This document shows positions 25,001 through 40,000 of a stretch of 64,000 nt of DNA, one piece after another. Numbering within the stretch: position 1 is the first letter of the stretch; each line of letters opens with the position of its first letter. Source of the stretch: Pycnopodia helianthoides (Eukaryota > Echinodermata > Asteroidea > Forcipulatida > Asteriidae); assembly GCA_032158295.1 (NCBI GenBank), contig CM063255.1, forward strand, positions 18,311,094 through 18,375,093, written 5' to 3'. Under the pieces are notes generated by a model, which was not told the origin of the DNA, made no database searches, and saw nothing but the letters and a program-made list of their open reading frames with translations. Position numbers and translations under genes: made by a program.

Positions 25001-28000
25001 AAAAAATGCATAGGTGCACAGCCACAATCAAGGGTACAATTTTTGCAAAGACACCAAATGAACAACACATAAATATTGAGTAACTCTTTGCAGATCTTGT
25101 AATCGACAAACTCAAGTACTTATTCTTCATTCACACAGCGCTGGTCAATTAATTTTACAAACAACATTGAAATAACTGTTACATCACTGGTTTTCAAACA
25201 GTTGTTCATAACATGGACACGAACAAAATGTGTACCCATGATTGTGGCTTTGCCATTCCAGAGCAAAAATAGTAGAGAATAGGGTTATCTATCCATCTGT
25301 TTTGTAACCCCATGGACCGTGGGTCGTAGATGCACCAATGATCAACTTCAATAATAACATACCTGCACCCAATCCATATCTGGTTCTCTCTTCTCAACGT
25401 TATATCCAGCAATCTTTGCTCCTCCGTCGTTATGAGGTGCTTCCCAAGTCATGCTAACAAAGCCTCGATCAATCTCCTCAATCACAGGCTTACCAGGTGC
25501 ATCAGAAACATCTAAATATGAACGGTCAAGATCAAAATTCATACAAATATTTGGTTTTTCGGTAACACCATGTGATTACTTTGCTGTGTATATTGTTTTT
25601 TGTTTTTTTGTTCATGCAAGTTTGAAGAATGATCTAAGTATTTTCTATTTGTTTTAATTGTTAAAAAAACGCAAGTTCCCCCAAACAAGGCTAAAAGCCA
25701 CTCTTGGTAAGCGGCTACAAGAAAAAAAAAATTACAGATGAAAAAAAACGAGGAGCTGAAGATTAAAATTGATATTCCTCTTAAAACAGTCTAGATCATA
25801 GGATGGAGGGAAACATGCACCAGGCAAAGAGATGCAGTATGTGGAATAAAGCTATTGGATCTCAGCAAAGCGAGTGTATGGGTGAGAAAAAGCAGAAAGC
25901 CTGGTTTCACGCTCAAACATCCTGATAGGAGGAACCAGGTCAGACACACTGGTGGTACATTTATCATGAAAATATGTAGACAAGACAGAGGCTTGCTACA
26001 GACCTACAGTGGAAAAGAACTTGTCTTGCAGTAATCTACTACCGCAGAGAAGATTTCAGAATACCAGGGAACTTCTTAGTTCTGAAAGAACTGTCCTGCT
26101 AATTAGGGACTACCTGGAGGTAGGAAATTTGCCTGGGCTACTACTTAGCTTACTGGATCGAGGGGACTTCTCCTGGTTAACTTCACTGCCGCGGAACGAG
26201 TAACTATTGGTCTCAATGTTTCAACTAGCCTGCTCAAATCATCATCAAACACGCAGACATTGGCCAACTTGGGCGCACGCTTTCAAACCAGAACGCATTT
26301 AGCACAGCTCTTTACAGTAGTTTCTAGCACGTGTTTGCCAAATTAACACATCTGACGCAGACAACCCTGAAACTTTCATTTGCATGTCCACCAAAATTTT
26401 GCTGATAAACACGTCTTTCAACGGTAAGTAATTAACCAGTTAGAATCAGTGAGGTATTTTTTAACATAGACATAACGCTCGACATTATCTTCCATTTCAG
26501 TTAATTCAATTTTACTACCAATATGAAATATAGCACGATATTTTACCATATGGGTTCTTGGCAACTACTGCTGTAGATTGCTCCAAAGGTTCACCGACAC
26601 CGTACTGGTTCTCAGCTCTGACACGGAAGAAATACTGCTGGCCTTCATCTAGATCTCCAACGTTGTAGTTTGGTACTCGAACAAAACTAGTCACCTAGAA
26701 AAAAATCAATTAGAAAACAGAGTATAATAGAAGGTATGAACATAAGATCTCCAAGCTGTAGTTTGGTACTCGAACAAAGCTAGTCACACCTTGAAAGAAT
26801 CAATCAGAAAGCAGAGCCAAAATACGTGACTGGCATCCTGCTCATTTTGGCCAAGCAGAAAATTGTGAAGTAATATTTTCTGCTTAAGCAGCTCCTTGAA
26901 ATTGGGGCCTGGGCCCAACTTCATCGAGCTGCTTAAGCACGAAAAGAAGCTCAGCACAAAACACTTTTGCTTACCACAAACAGGTTACCACCCAAAATAC
27001 CATTTGTGATGCGATCAAGCTAAATGAGTCGTTTGTTGGTAAATGCATTATTGAATAACAGGCCAAAATAGATCGACAAGGGTCTACATTTCTATACATC
27101 TCTTGGTGTTTCGACTTCCATAACTTTTGAACCAAGGTGGTATCAATACGGGGTTTTTCATATCCTTAAAGCTGAGATTGTATGTCTTTCAAATAGATAA
27201 AAAAACAAAAATTGACAAGTGTCGGCAAAAGACTCATTTAGCTTGATCGCATCACATTTTACATATCCAAAATTTGTGAATGGTTTCCTGCTAAATTGTG
27301 CTTAGCAGAACTATATATAACCAATGTCTTCTGCTTAAGCAGCTCTAAGAAATTAGTCTCAGCATGGTGCTAGACCAAACAGCATGACCTGACTGCTCAA
27401 TCCTGACACACTGGATGACATGCTCAGACCAAGTTTCCATGATGAGCTAACCTTGTTCCAGCTTCGTACGCCTTCTTTCTTTTCTACCACGTAGTTGGTG
27501 ATACGGCTACCTCCATCATCCTTGGGTGGACTCCATGCCAACTTGGCTGACTCAGCTGTGACGTCAGTTACTTCTAAGGGGGCCTCTGGAGGACCAGGCT
27601 TGTCTACAAACACAACATTCACAATTATTGAATCAAACACTTTGAGATGCTATTCGGCAGCAAAGCTCCTGATGAGTAGTTTTCCACTGGTCATTTTTTG
27701 GTTGAACAAAGAAATATTGACTACAACAGGATTTGAAACTGTAACCTCCGTATTAACGCTCCGGCACTCTACCTCCTGAGCTATCTGGCCCTAATTTTGG
27801 TGGACTCTCTATTTTGTAAATATCTTTGTTTAGGGTGCCAATCAGAAACCAATCAACCTGTTACATTTGTACTACCACAAAAAAAACTAGTGCAAAAAAA
27901 TGCGGTGCTGTTAATTTTCGTTCAGAGAAAAAAAATTGTTTTCAATCATTTTTGTTGAAAATCAGGCTATGCAACTTCCAAAATACAAGCAGACATTTCA

Positions 28001-31000
28001 TACTCAAGAAGGTAGAAATTGGTATAAACTCATTAAATACTCTTACAATGTTCAATTCAATTCAAATAACATTTCAGTACTGGGCTTGAAACATTCTAAA
28101 GATACTGCATGCAAACACAAAAATAAGAATTATCTGGTAAAAAAAATGATTAAAACATGAAATAGCACTGGCTAGAAAAGACAAGCAATGGCTGTTAACT
28201 CAAATCCAAAAATATAGCATTAGATTTGAGATAGCGATTTCTGCCAGAGAGGTGCTACAGCAATAAGCAATTTGCAAGGTACAATTATAATAACGTCTGG
28301 TACACTGACTTGCTTAGTCACAAGTTACTGCTTAAATTTGAATTCCTCAGACTACAATCAGTTGCTATGGCTCATGGTTAGGGGCAAGCTCCAGATGGCC
28401 AAACCCTGGTACCATCTTGTAGTACACATCCATTCAGAGTTGTGTATGGGTATATACTGCTCTAACCTAACAAAAGCTTGCCCAGAATCATGTGACATGG
28501 CAACTGTCTCTAGTCTGAGAAATTTAAACTTAAGCGGTAACTTGTGACTTAGCAAGTCATTGTACCAGATATTATTTAAAATCGCAAATGGCTTATTGTC
28601 ACAGACAAAGTTCAAATATTTGAACCTATTTGATTTCTGATACCAGGGGCTTCAGTTACATAAGAAAAGAATGTACCCATGGGAACGAGGTTGAATGTAG
28701 ATTGTTCAGTCTAGTATCTGGCCTCCTACTTACCAACAACAGTGACTCTCAAACAGCATGTATCGCACCTTCATGATTTCTCAGTGTAACTGTGTATTTC
28801 CCGCTGTCAGCGCGCTCAGATCTCTTGCACGAAATAGTTTCTGTCTCAGGGCTTTCCTATAATACATATACAATCAGGGGTGAGAATGTGTAAGAATAAA
28901 AAATCCCATCAATTGGGTCACAGTTCAATCTTGGTATAAAGTTAATCTCATAAAATAGACCTCAATGCATTGACGTCATCACTCCGCCATCCTAGAGGTA
29001 AAATGATGACGAAACAATGGAAAACGCACATTTTGTACGCGCGGCGCAGAGGATGAGCCAATGAGCGGTCTTTATTTTACCTCTAGCCGAGGGCGCCCTA
29101 CTCAAATGACGTCATGTGCACAAGGTCTATAGATCATGCAAGTCTTGCTCGTCTTCGAACATTTTTAGGACCACTTTGGTCCCACATAACAAACTTGCAC
29201 ACTTTAACAGGTCCAAATGTCCAAATACGCGCAAGACTTCCACAATCAATTTGGATAGTTCAGTTTAAGACTTTTAAATACTTCTTAAAGACCCCCAGAA
29301 ACCCTGTAATATGACATTTCATTCTGTCCTCCTCAATCTAGCCTTCTCCATGTCTACATCAATGTTGTATACAGGTTTCTTCCTTCTTTTTCGGAACAAT
29401 TGTTTTGTAATACTTGTGCATTTTAGTGTGTAATTAATTGAAATTTGTGGCCAGAAATAGAACAACAATTTCACCTCTTCCTGTTTTTACAATTTAGAGG
29501 AAACACTGAAATGCTGTGTTATGCTGACGTACCTCTACATTGAAGCGTCCACCAAACGATACCTCAGCACCCCCTTTATCATCTTGCGTCATGGTGACCT
29601 GAGGTGCTGGGGTACTCTCAAACGGTATATCAAGCCTGAATGGCTCACCAGCCAGAACAGTAATGTCCTTACTGCGGCAGTCGCTACGAATCTTAGGTCT
29701 CACTGTGACAACAACACACAATTCAAATAACACATTTATTTCCATGACGCATAACCAATAAACACAAGTAAATGTACGGTGTACAGTAATACAGACAAAA
29801 ATACAAGAAAAACAAAGAGAAATAGAAAAACCGAATTTGAATCCCACCTCAGACAATGATATGATCGGAAATTGATGAGAGAATACTCCTGATGTCTCAG
29901 ATGCAACGAAGGAATAGAAAGCAATATGAGAAAATGACATGAGGTGCAACATAAGATTGGAGCCTTGCCTTGCATGTGGATTGGGTTTTCAGTTCCTACT
30001 CAGGGGTTTTCCTCCCACATGTAAAACGGAGCATTTCTTCTCGTTTCCTATTCATCCTGTTATTGGCGCTAATAACCTTGTTGGTAGTGTACTAAAATAA
30101 ACATATAAATAAATAAATTACCTGCGGGTGGAGCAGCCATGATGGCTTCACTAGTTTCACTTGGTTTACCCGGTCCAGCCTCATTCTGAGCCGTCACTCG
30201 GAACTCGTACTCCGTTCCTTCACTCAGCTTAGGGACGGCGCAGCTTGTGTCCTTCACTGGCGCCCTGGTGGCGGGGGACCACTTTGTCATACCGGCCTCG
30301 CGTTTCTCAACGATGTAGCTTGTGATGGGGTTACCGCCATCGTTGCTGGGTGGTTTCCATGCGATGCTGATAGCGGTGCGGTCGGTCTGGGTTGCACGAG
30401 GCGCTTCTGGGGCTCCAGGGGCATCTAAGAGTAAAGCAGGTGTCAATCCCAAATTATTATCCTACTTCCCTTAAAGGCCCTGTACACTATTGGTAAGATC
30501 AAAAACACAAATGTTCACAGATTCACACATAACTTACATGACTTAAAGTAAGTAATGGTAGAAAGGGTTCCTTAAAATATTTCTGCCTAAAATGCTATCG
30601 TTTCTGAGAAATGAGTAAAACAATAGTTTTTCTCACGCGCGATAATAAACTTGACATTTGAAAAACAGAAAACACATAAGGTCTCTTTTCACTATTTTCT
30701 CGTGACCTCGATGACCAATTGAGCTCAAATTTTCACAGGTTTGTTATTTCATGTATGTGGTTGATTACGCAAAACATGAACACTGTCTGTGATTATTTTG
30801 TCAGCTCTACCAATCCTGTGTAATACCTTTAAACGCAAGTCTTAAATTGTATCCTACATGAGGCATGTTATCTCTACTCACTGAAGAGCAACTCTTTGTT
30901 GAAAATTATTCATTTTTTGAGGGCACAGTACAATCTTCACATTTGAAAGTGGGACTGACTGGGTAAATTTCAAATACTTTTGGGTTGAGACCACCAACAT

Positions 31001-34000
31001 TACAGCTTAATAGCTCGGTTTGTAGTGTGCCGGCACTTTAATCCAAAGGACGCAGGCTCAAGTCCTGCCAGAGTCAAAATGTCTGTGTTCAACCCAAAAC
31101 TATACAAATGTGTTGTAAAGTACACTGCTAGTGTTGATGCAGAGCTGCTAACCTTTGCATCTTGCAATCAGGGAGACTTTGTACAACAACCAGGGAGATA
31201 ACATTTGGTTTTACCCTTACACTGATGTGTGTAACGAACTGTGTATTCAGTGCTTTCCCGATTCCTGTTTACTTTCATATTGTTCATCACTTAGTATTAC
31301 ATTCCAAACAACATATAATTTTCCCGGCCATAAACTACATTAAACTAAAATAGTTGACAAAACAAAATCCCGCCCACGTAAAACTCCCTTTGGTTGGGAC
31401 CACAACGATCCCAACAGTCTGAATACGCACGAGACTTACACAGTCTAATATAAGTTTGTTTCTTTACACTCACCAAACGGATGCTTGGCAATGACAGGTT
31501 CACACAGCAGTGGCGTACTAGACCCGTACTGGTTCTCAGCGCTGACTCTGAACATGTACTCAGTCCCAGGCTGTAGATTGCGTACTTTGATGTTGGGCGT
31601 AGCGCAGAAGCTGCTGACTTTGTTCCAGGTGCCGCTGTCTCCGTCCTTCTTCTCCACGATGTAGTTCTCAACGTTGTCCGGCCCATCTTTAGGTGGTTTC
31701 CAGGACAGAGACGCGGAGTCGGGGGTGACATTGAACACCTTGAGGGGTCCTTCTGGGGTACCGGGTGCATCTGCGGGGTACAAGGATAACAATGGGATAA
31801 GTGGGAGACATTGTTCTACTGGATAATCTCTGTAGCTTGGAGGCCTTGAGGAAACCTGTTCTGGACATGTTTACTGCTATGAGCCAAAAACATTAGGAAA
31901 ATGGAAAAATATAAAAATATCCTACTCTACCTGTTTACGTTTCCTAATAAGGTTGGTTATTATGCAATCCCTTTCAAATTGGAGTGGAAATTTTTTGAAA
32001 TGCTTAACAGCTACAGAATCCATGGTTGTGTACAAAAAAGTATTTGATTTTGCAGATCTCACTGAGGAAACAAAGACCAAAAACATGGACAATTATTCGC
32101 CGATCTCAATGACTTTTGAGTTATATGAAAGGAAATTCATTTGAAGTAAAACACTATCTTCAAGGTGATAATAGAATTGGTAAAAGCTTTCTGTTGTGTA
32201 AGAATGTGTGATTTGCACTTGAGTGGTCAAACAATTTGATCACCAGCAGTTGTTTATGTCAAAACAATCGATAACGAGAGAGTTAAAGCAAGTGGACAAT
32301 ATTAATAAATTTCTTACACATGACAGCAAGAAGATAATTTGGTAATTAGGGATCAGAGCCAGCCATACAACAGCTGATCACTCCAACTGCTCATTGTACC
32401 ATTTGATAGCTGCCGGAAAAAATTAGCTCCCAAATATCGCCATGTTAACTGATCCTTCTTTGTAAAAAAAAGCGTACTTTTGGAGTTGGTCTGGAGCTTG
32501 GCATGTTGTGGGTGGTTGGAGACAGAAAGAATAGATTTTCATTCTAACTGCACATCCATAATCTGACCATACTGAGCACGGAACTTACCCAGAACAATCA
32601 CTTTGACCTTGGCAGTGTCACTCCCAGCGCTGTTCTTCAGAGTGATCGTATAGCGCCCTCCATCAGCACGGCGCGCACTCTCAACGATCAGTGCAGTCAC
32701 ATCATGAGTGGTCTTGATAATCGCATGGCCATCATCCTTCACAGGCTCTCCGCTCAGCTCCCAGGTTATTTCTGGTTTGGGTACCCCCGTGAAGGGCAGC
32801 CTGAGGTCGAAGCTCTCACCGCCTTTGACCTTGATGTCCTTCAGTGAAGAGATGTCCAAGACGGGACGCTCTGAAAAAAAAACAAAAAAACAATGAACAT
32901 CTATAATCAAATCATGGATAAAATGGTCATTCCATTATTGTGAGCATTTCATTATGGCATAAAAATACTTGGTTTTCATAAAGCGCACATATCCTAGTAG
33001 CTAGATCAAGGCGCTTTACAACAATAATATCCCTGTCCATCAAGGATACTTTTTTACCATTCCTCTAACTTTCTCAACTCCCTTGGTAGCATACAACCAC
33101 TAAAAAATGCATGAACTTAAATTTTAAGAAATTAGAATTAGCAGTAGCAAACTGATTACCAAACAAAATGGCCTATGGCATAAATGCAAAAAATATTTTG
33201 TAATGGTCTGACATCCCATCCTAGCAGAGTCTTTCTGAAAGGCTAAATGACAACACAACACACATAAACAAGTTTACTGGTGTAACAGAAGCAGTCAAGT
33301 GAAAAGAATTTGAACACTGTTTTTTCAGGCCTGGAGTTTCGTCTTTGAAAGGGCAAGGCCCTTTCAATTTTGCAAACGGCCTTCCAATGGAAAATCTTAA
33401 AGTCTGTGGGAAACTTATGACGGGACACCAAGGCCCAGACCAGGGGCAAACAGAGGCCTTGCCCTCGGTGTAAGTTAAGGCCTGTTTTGGGTTGGTTTTT
33501 TTTGCAATATTTGTAATGGTTTCTTGTTCCTTATTATTATTATTAATGTGATAATTATTTTGCCAAGTAGGAATCAGTGCCAATAAGGAATGTCCCGTGT
33601 CATTGCATGCTTGATGTAAGGATCCCATTTGGGCTGTTTTCTTTACCTGGTCTATCTTCAGCAGTCACAGCTGGTGTAGGTGTGCTTGGTTTACCGGGAG
33701 GCCCAGCTTCTGTATTGGCTCGCACTCTGAACTCATACTGCTCACCTTCTTCAAGATCAGGCACAGTAGCTTGCTCTTCATTAGCTGGTACTTTGACAGC
33801 CTGTGATAATGGTGAACATTAAGTATCTCAGCTGGTAACTGAGGCATAAGACAAAGGTGATCCACTATACCAGGGCCAATGAAACACACAAATAATAGCT
33901 CTTTGCAGAATATTAGACAGTAGTATATTATTGAGACAAGCCACTATACCAGGGCCAATATAACACAATGAATAATGGCCCTCTAAAGAAAATTGGACCT

Positions 34001-37000
34001 CAGTATACAATTGAGGCAAGCCACAATACCAATATGACACATTAAATAATGGCCCTCAACAGAATATTGGACTGCAGTATACTACTGAGGCAAGCCACAA
34101 TACCAGGGCCAATATAACACAATAAGAAATGCCCTTCAACATAATATTGGACTGCAGGGATCACTGAGGCAAGCCACAATACCTGGGCCAATATAAGACA
34201 ATAGATAATGGCCCTCTACAGAATATAAGCAAGCAATGTTTTCCTTCAATGCTGATATAAAGTCTAGGAAAACAAAGAGTATTTAAAACAGGTATAATGT
34301 CAAATGAATGCAATGCCTTCATCTTGAGAGGAAGGATTGCAGTAACAATATGAATAATCTATCTTGGCTGTGATTTCTTAAAGACCAGGTAGTAGGCCCT
34401 ATAAGAACTGGGAATTTCACTCCTGTAAACATGTTGAGCATTCAGGGACTTAAAGAACTAAAATAATATTTGATTTACCTCTACCCAGTCACCCTTATGA
34501 CCACTGTCTGGAACCTTCCGTTTCTCCACCACGTAGTCAATGATCTTAGACCCACCATCAGACACAGGTCTAGTCCAAGACACACCGACGTGATCCTTAC
34601 GGACTTTATCGACCGATGGACGCCCCGGAGAATCAGCTGGCACTAGAAGACCAAATAAGAATGCTAATTAGCTGAATGCTTATGCAAATCAAGGTTTTTC
34701 TTTTAAGAGTTGCAACAATGTTGCACAAACCCCTCTCTTACCATAGGCGACTAACGTCGACCAAACTTACACCAAAAAAAAGCACCCATCAAGCCAGAGC
34801 ATAATTAAAAAGCCCTAGTTTTGTACGTACCCAAACTTACAATGGTGGGAATGAGAAAGGTCGGGGCCCAATTTCATGGCTCTGCTTACCGCCTAATTCT
34901 GCACTGACAATCACCATTCTTCGCTTACAGGGCAAGCACCGAATGTCTGCGCTAGCTGTGTAAGCGAAAAATGCCTAGTAATGTGGAGTACACACACCCA
35001 CAAGCAAAAATTCCCTGCTAACCTGTGAAATACGCTTGACATAAGCGCGAATTTCCCTGCTTCCATAAGCGCCAATTATTTGCTTACGGTAAGCAGAGCC
35101 TTGAAATTAGACAAACATCTTTCCAATGGTGGTAAAATAAAATAAGGTTGATTTTATGCAATTCTTTCGAAAGGGAGTGAAAAGATCTGAAATGCCAAAC
35201 ACCTACGGAGCGCCATATGCTTGTGAAAAAAAAAACATGCTTGCACTTAAGAAAGTAAGATCAAGAACCTGGGCCCAATTTCATGGAGCTGCTTAAGTAA
35301 AAAATTTGCTTAAGCACGAAAATAGCTTGCTTATTTTACACATGTTACTGGCCAAAATTTAATGCCTTATACATTGCTTGTGACTGGTATTTAGCTGTTG
35401 TTTACTTAGCATAACAATTGAGTGTATAGGCTTGGCCGGTAGTCTGATTTTACTAAGCAATGATTTTTTTGCTTAAGCAAAATTTTATGCTTAAGCAGCT
35501 CCATGAAATTGGGCCCTGGCAGTTTATTGTTGGAATTCTTTGATGTGTGTTTTCTATGAAAGGGAATAGGCAAGTACAGTAACTACTTGCTAAACAGAAC
35601 TTGAAAACCATATCAGCAACTCAAGTGTAAACGCAAATTCGGATATGGCCTAATACATGAACCAGTGTCAGCTGTATTGATTCAATTGTTTTAGAAAACA
35701 AACACACACAAAATATCAACAGTTATCTTACGAATTGGTGCTTTGGCAATGACGGGTTCCGATGCTCTGCTGGGCTTCCCTGGTCCCGCCTCATTCAGGG
35801 CAATGACTCTAAACTGGTACTCCTTTCCCTCAGCAAGACCAGGGACAGTGTAATTCTCCTCCTTGGTTGGGTACGAGTTAGCTGGTGACCATTTATTGCT
35901 GTCTGTTGGTCGGTACTCAATGATGTAACCGGTGACCGGGCTACCACCGTCATTGAGGGGGGATGACCAGCTGAGAGCTGCTGAGTTACGGTCAACAGCA
36001 TCGATCTTGGGTACACTGGGTGAATCAGGCTCGTCTAGAATAAAGTTAAAAGTTCAAGTTATACACTACTCTTGTAGCCCACCCAAAAAAAGAAAATAAA
36101 GTTTACCACCATCGTTAGTTTGTAACTAAAGATTCCTGTTTTTGCAAGAAGTGAAAACAGATTTCAGCTAGTTTCTTTTATTGTGGGTATTTGACTGGGT
36201 CGTCATAAAAGGCTGAACAGAAAACTGATAATAAAAATATTAACGATTATAACAAAAATAACAAAATTAGACATTCATACAGCACATTAAAATCTCAAGT
36301 AAAAAGCTTTTAACAACAATAGAGAAAACAAAAGTACATTCACAGGCATTTTCACCACCCCCCCCAAGACAAAAACAAACCTGCAATAAGGTAGTTTACA
36401 AAATGAAAACCAGCAGTTATTAAAACGAAGCAGAACCAAGAATAAAATTGTAATAAAATCTCAAGTAGGAAAATGTAAGCAAGTCCAATGAAAAAAAACC
36501 ATATAAGCAGAAACAGATTACCAGCCAATATGGCATGTGATGTACATTACTTCAAGCTGGCTCCCTGCAAACGCACGCTAATCACCGTATGTTTGGACAT
36601 GTCAACGGGGGTGGTCAAAGTTTAAGGGTCACTCACCAAATGGCAGTTTGATCTTGACCTGTCTACCCTCCAGAGGTTCGCTAACTCCGTACTGATTGAC
36701 GGCCGAAACACGGAACGCATAATCGTTATGATTGATGAGATTCTTGACGGTGTATCCACCCTGCGAAGCCGAGCTCGTCACCTTGCTCCAGTTGTCGCGG
36801 TTGCCGTCTCGTTGCTCGATGACGTACCCGGTGATGGTTCCATTCCCGTCACTCTCTGGGGGATTCCAAGTCAACTTGACCGAGTCCTTGTGGAACTCTG
36901 AGTAATCTAGGGGAGCCTTGGGTGCAGTGGGAGCACCTTAGAAGAAAAAAATACAACATAGACGTTGAAATATGATTCTTATCTTGGTTACAAATTGAAC

Positions 37001-40000
37001 AGTTTTGGGGCGGGAAAAAAAATTTGACTAGAATGGGATTTGAACCTGCGACCTCCGGATTAGCAACAAACAGTGCTCAACTTACTGAGCTATCTAGCCC
37101 ATGACCGTGTTCAAATTGGCGACTATGGCTACGGAAACAACTGAACTGCCGCATTGTCACACGCTTAGGTGTAGGACAACCTTAGCAACACCCTTATCAA
37201 CAGCCATATCCATAGCCGTAGCCGCCAATTCAGATACTGCCTCAATGTTGGCGGGTTTTTTAGTTCAATTATTTTTTCCAGGGGTATCAGTTAGAAGCCA
37301 TTGAACCTTAAACTGCCGTTTAACCAGGGTTCAAACCCAGGTTTACGATACAACCTGGGAAACGGCAGGAGAGGGATCACCTAAAGGGGTTGCGACTAAT
37401 CATTTGAATTTGGCAGTTTGAATCCTATTTTAGCAGCCAGTGCCGCAACAGGTTTATCAGATGTTAATTTTGCAAAATTAAAAAATTTTAAAAAATGGGA
37501 TACTTACTTAGGACAGTGACCTTGAGTGAGACAGAGTCCGTCCCTGAATCATTTTCCAAGGTGACCTTATAGTTCCACTGTCGCCTCTCTCTGCTGCTTG
37601 GTTTTTCAGGGTTGCAATCTCCTCCGTTATCTCGACCTCCACGTTGGGAGACGTCTTGAGCTCGCGGTTGTCTTTATACCAGATGGCGTCGGGGGCTGGG
37701 CTGGCGGTGAAGGGTACTTTGATATCAAACGGTTCTCCTTCTTTGACTTTGATATCACGAAGGCTGAAGGCGTTGGTGTCGATGGAAGGTTTCTCTGTAT
37801 GTGGTAAAAACAATCAAGACGTCAGATCTATTGATTGTGCCAGTCTGACCCCCTTGCACCATTGTCAAACACGACTACTGTCTGCCATGCTCGCCATGTC
37901 GAGAGTAAAATTATAGTAAGCGTGTAAAAGCTGTATCACCTAAAATGTGCACTACACTGTATAACACACAGGGACATTGACTCCCAAAATGGCCTACCAA
38001 GATAATTGTGATGATGACGTCAGGTGAATTGGGTCAACAGATACTTTAAAACTCTTCAAGCTTGTTCAACTGCCAAAGTGTAACGAATTATTTACCGAAT
38101 TCTGGTTTGGCCGTCATGATTTCTGACTCCGCACTAGGTTGGCTAGGTCCGGCCCGATTCTCAGCAACAACTCTGAACAGATACTGACGTCCTTGGATCA
38201 AGCCAGGTACGCTGAACTTGGTACTCAGGATCGGGGACTTGTTGACCCTTGACCAGCGAGATGCTTTGGGCTCTTTCTTCTCAACGATGTAACCGGTGAT
38301 CGCATCACCGCCGTCAGAGACCGGTTCAGACCATTGGAGATCGGCACGGTCCCGATCATAACTGACGATCTTCGGCTTGCCTGGGGCGTCAGGTTCATCT
38401 GGATTGGAAGAATGATGTGGGAGAAAGTTGATCTGTCAAATTTGGGTGTTTTAATTTTTAAACTCAAGAGAACTTACAACATTCTTTTAGGAACATTCAC
38501 TGTTCTCAAGTGGAAGAGCCTTCTTCTGGCTTAAAGGCCCTGTACACTATTGGTAAGATCGAAAAACACAATGTTCACAGATTCACACATAACTTACATG
38601 ATTTAAAGTAAGTAATGGTAGAAAGGGTTCCTTAAAATATTTCTGCCTAAAATGCTATCGTTTCTGAGAAACGAGTAAAACAATAGTAATTATCGCGCGC
38701 GATAATTTGAAAAAACAGAAAACACATAAGATCTCTTTTCACTATTTTCTCGTGACCTGGATGACCAATTGAGCTCAAACTTTCACAGGTTTGTTTGTTC
38801 ATGCATATGTTTAATCACACAAAATGTGGACACTGATTTTGAGCTGTTACCAAAAGTGTACAATACCTTTAAGAACAGGTTAGGTTAGAACATTTCATGA
38901 GGATGTTCCACTAAAGGAAACTCATGTTAGGAACATTTTGTGATCCTTTCAGGGTTAACAGCTGGCTCTAGATGAAGAACAGGTTTGGTTGCAACATTTC
39001 ATTTTAGAGTATTCCATACAAGAGAACTCTTGCTAGGAACATCTTGTAATCCTTTCAGGTTTAACGACTGGTTCTAGAAGAACAGGTTCGGTTGCAACAT
39101 TGCATTCGGAATATTCCACTCAAGAGTACACTCGCTAGGATCATTTTGTGATCCTTTAGGATAAAAAATTAATTAATAAAGAATTAATAAGGGCAAAGAT
39201 TGTGTTAGTAGAACCAGTCTTACAGAGAGATACAAGCTATGCATAAAGCAACAACTTTTTTAATAGAACAGGTTGTGTTAGCAGAACCGATCTAACACAT
39301 GTAGAGATACAGGAAGTTCTAATTTAGGCAAAGATTGTGTAAGTAGTACAGGTTGTTAGTAGAACCGATCTTACACATGTAGAGACACAGAAAGTTCTCC
39401 AAATAAAGACAAAGATCAAATTTGACAGAAATTACCGTATGGATTCTTGGCCACAATTGGCGCCGATTCCAATGGCTTGCTGATTCCACCGTGAGCATTC
39501 TCCGCCATTACACGGAAAACATACTCCTTCCCTCGGATCAGCTTGGGCACGGTGAAGCCGGGCGATTGGACAAAGCCGCTGCACTTGGTCCAATAGTCAT
39601 CGTCGGACTCGCGTTTCTCAACGTGGTAGTTGGCGATCTCACTGCCTCCATCGTCTGCGGGAGGATTCCAGGTAAGGCGGCAGGACTCGTTGGTGATGTC
39701 AGTGACTTGGAGAGGAGCTTCAGGAGGAGAAGGCTTGTCTGGAATAGAGGTTTGACAAATGACATCATTACAAATTGACCAATCAAGACAAACACTAGAA
39801 ATATAGAAAACGGCTCTTGAATCTCCAGGGCTTATTTTGAAAGATTTGCAAGGTTTTCAAGGTTTCAAGGTTTATTTTATTTCCACAGTATCAAATCTTA
39901 TACAGGCAACAATATATTTGTACATACATGTTTCAATAATAATAGTTAAAGGAACATTACAGAATTGTTTTCTCACAAAACAGTTGCTGGCAGTGTAAGC

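Noticed and set aside
33221..33628. 135-codon minus-strand frame
   Set aside because: It overlaps the dispersed element of the 23-bp family and lies between Fn10 and Ig8 exons without splice support.
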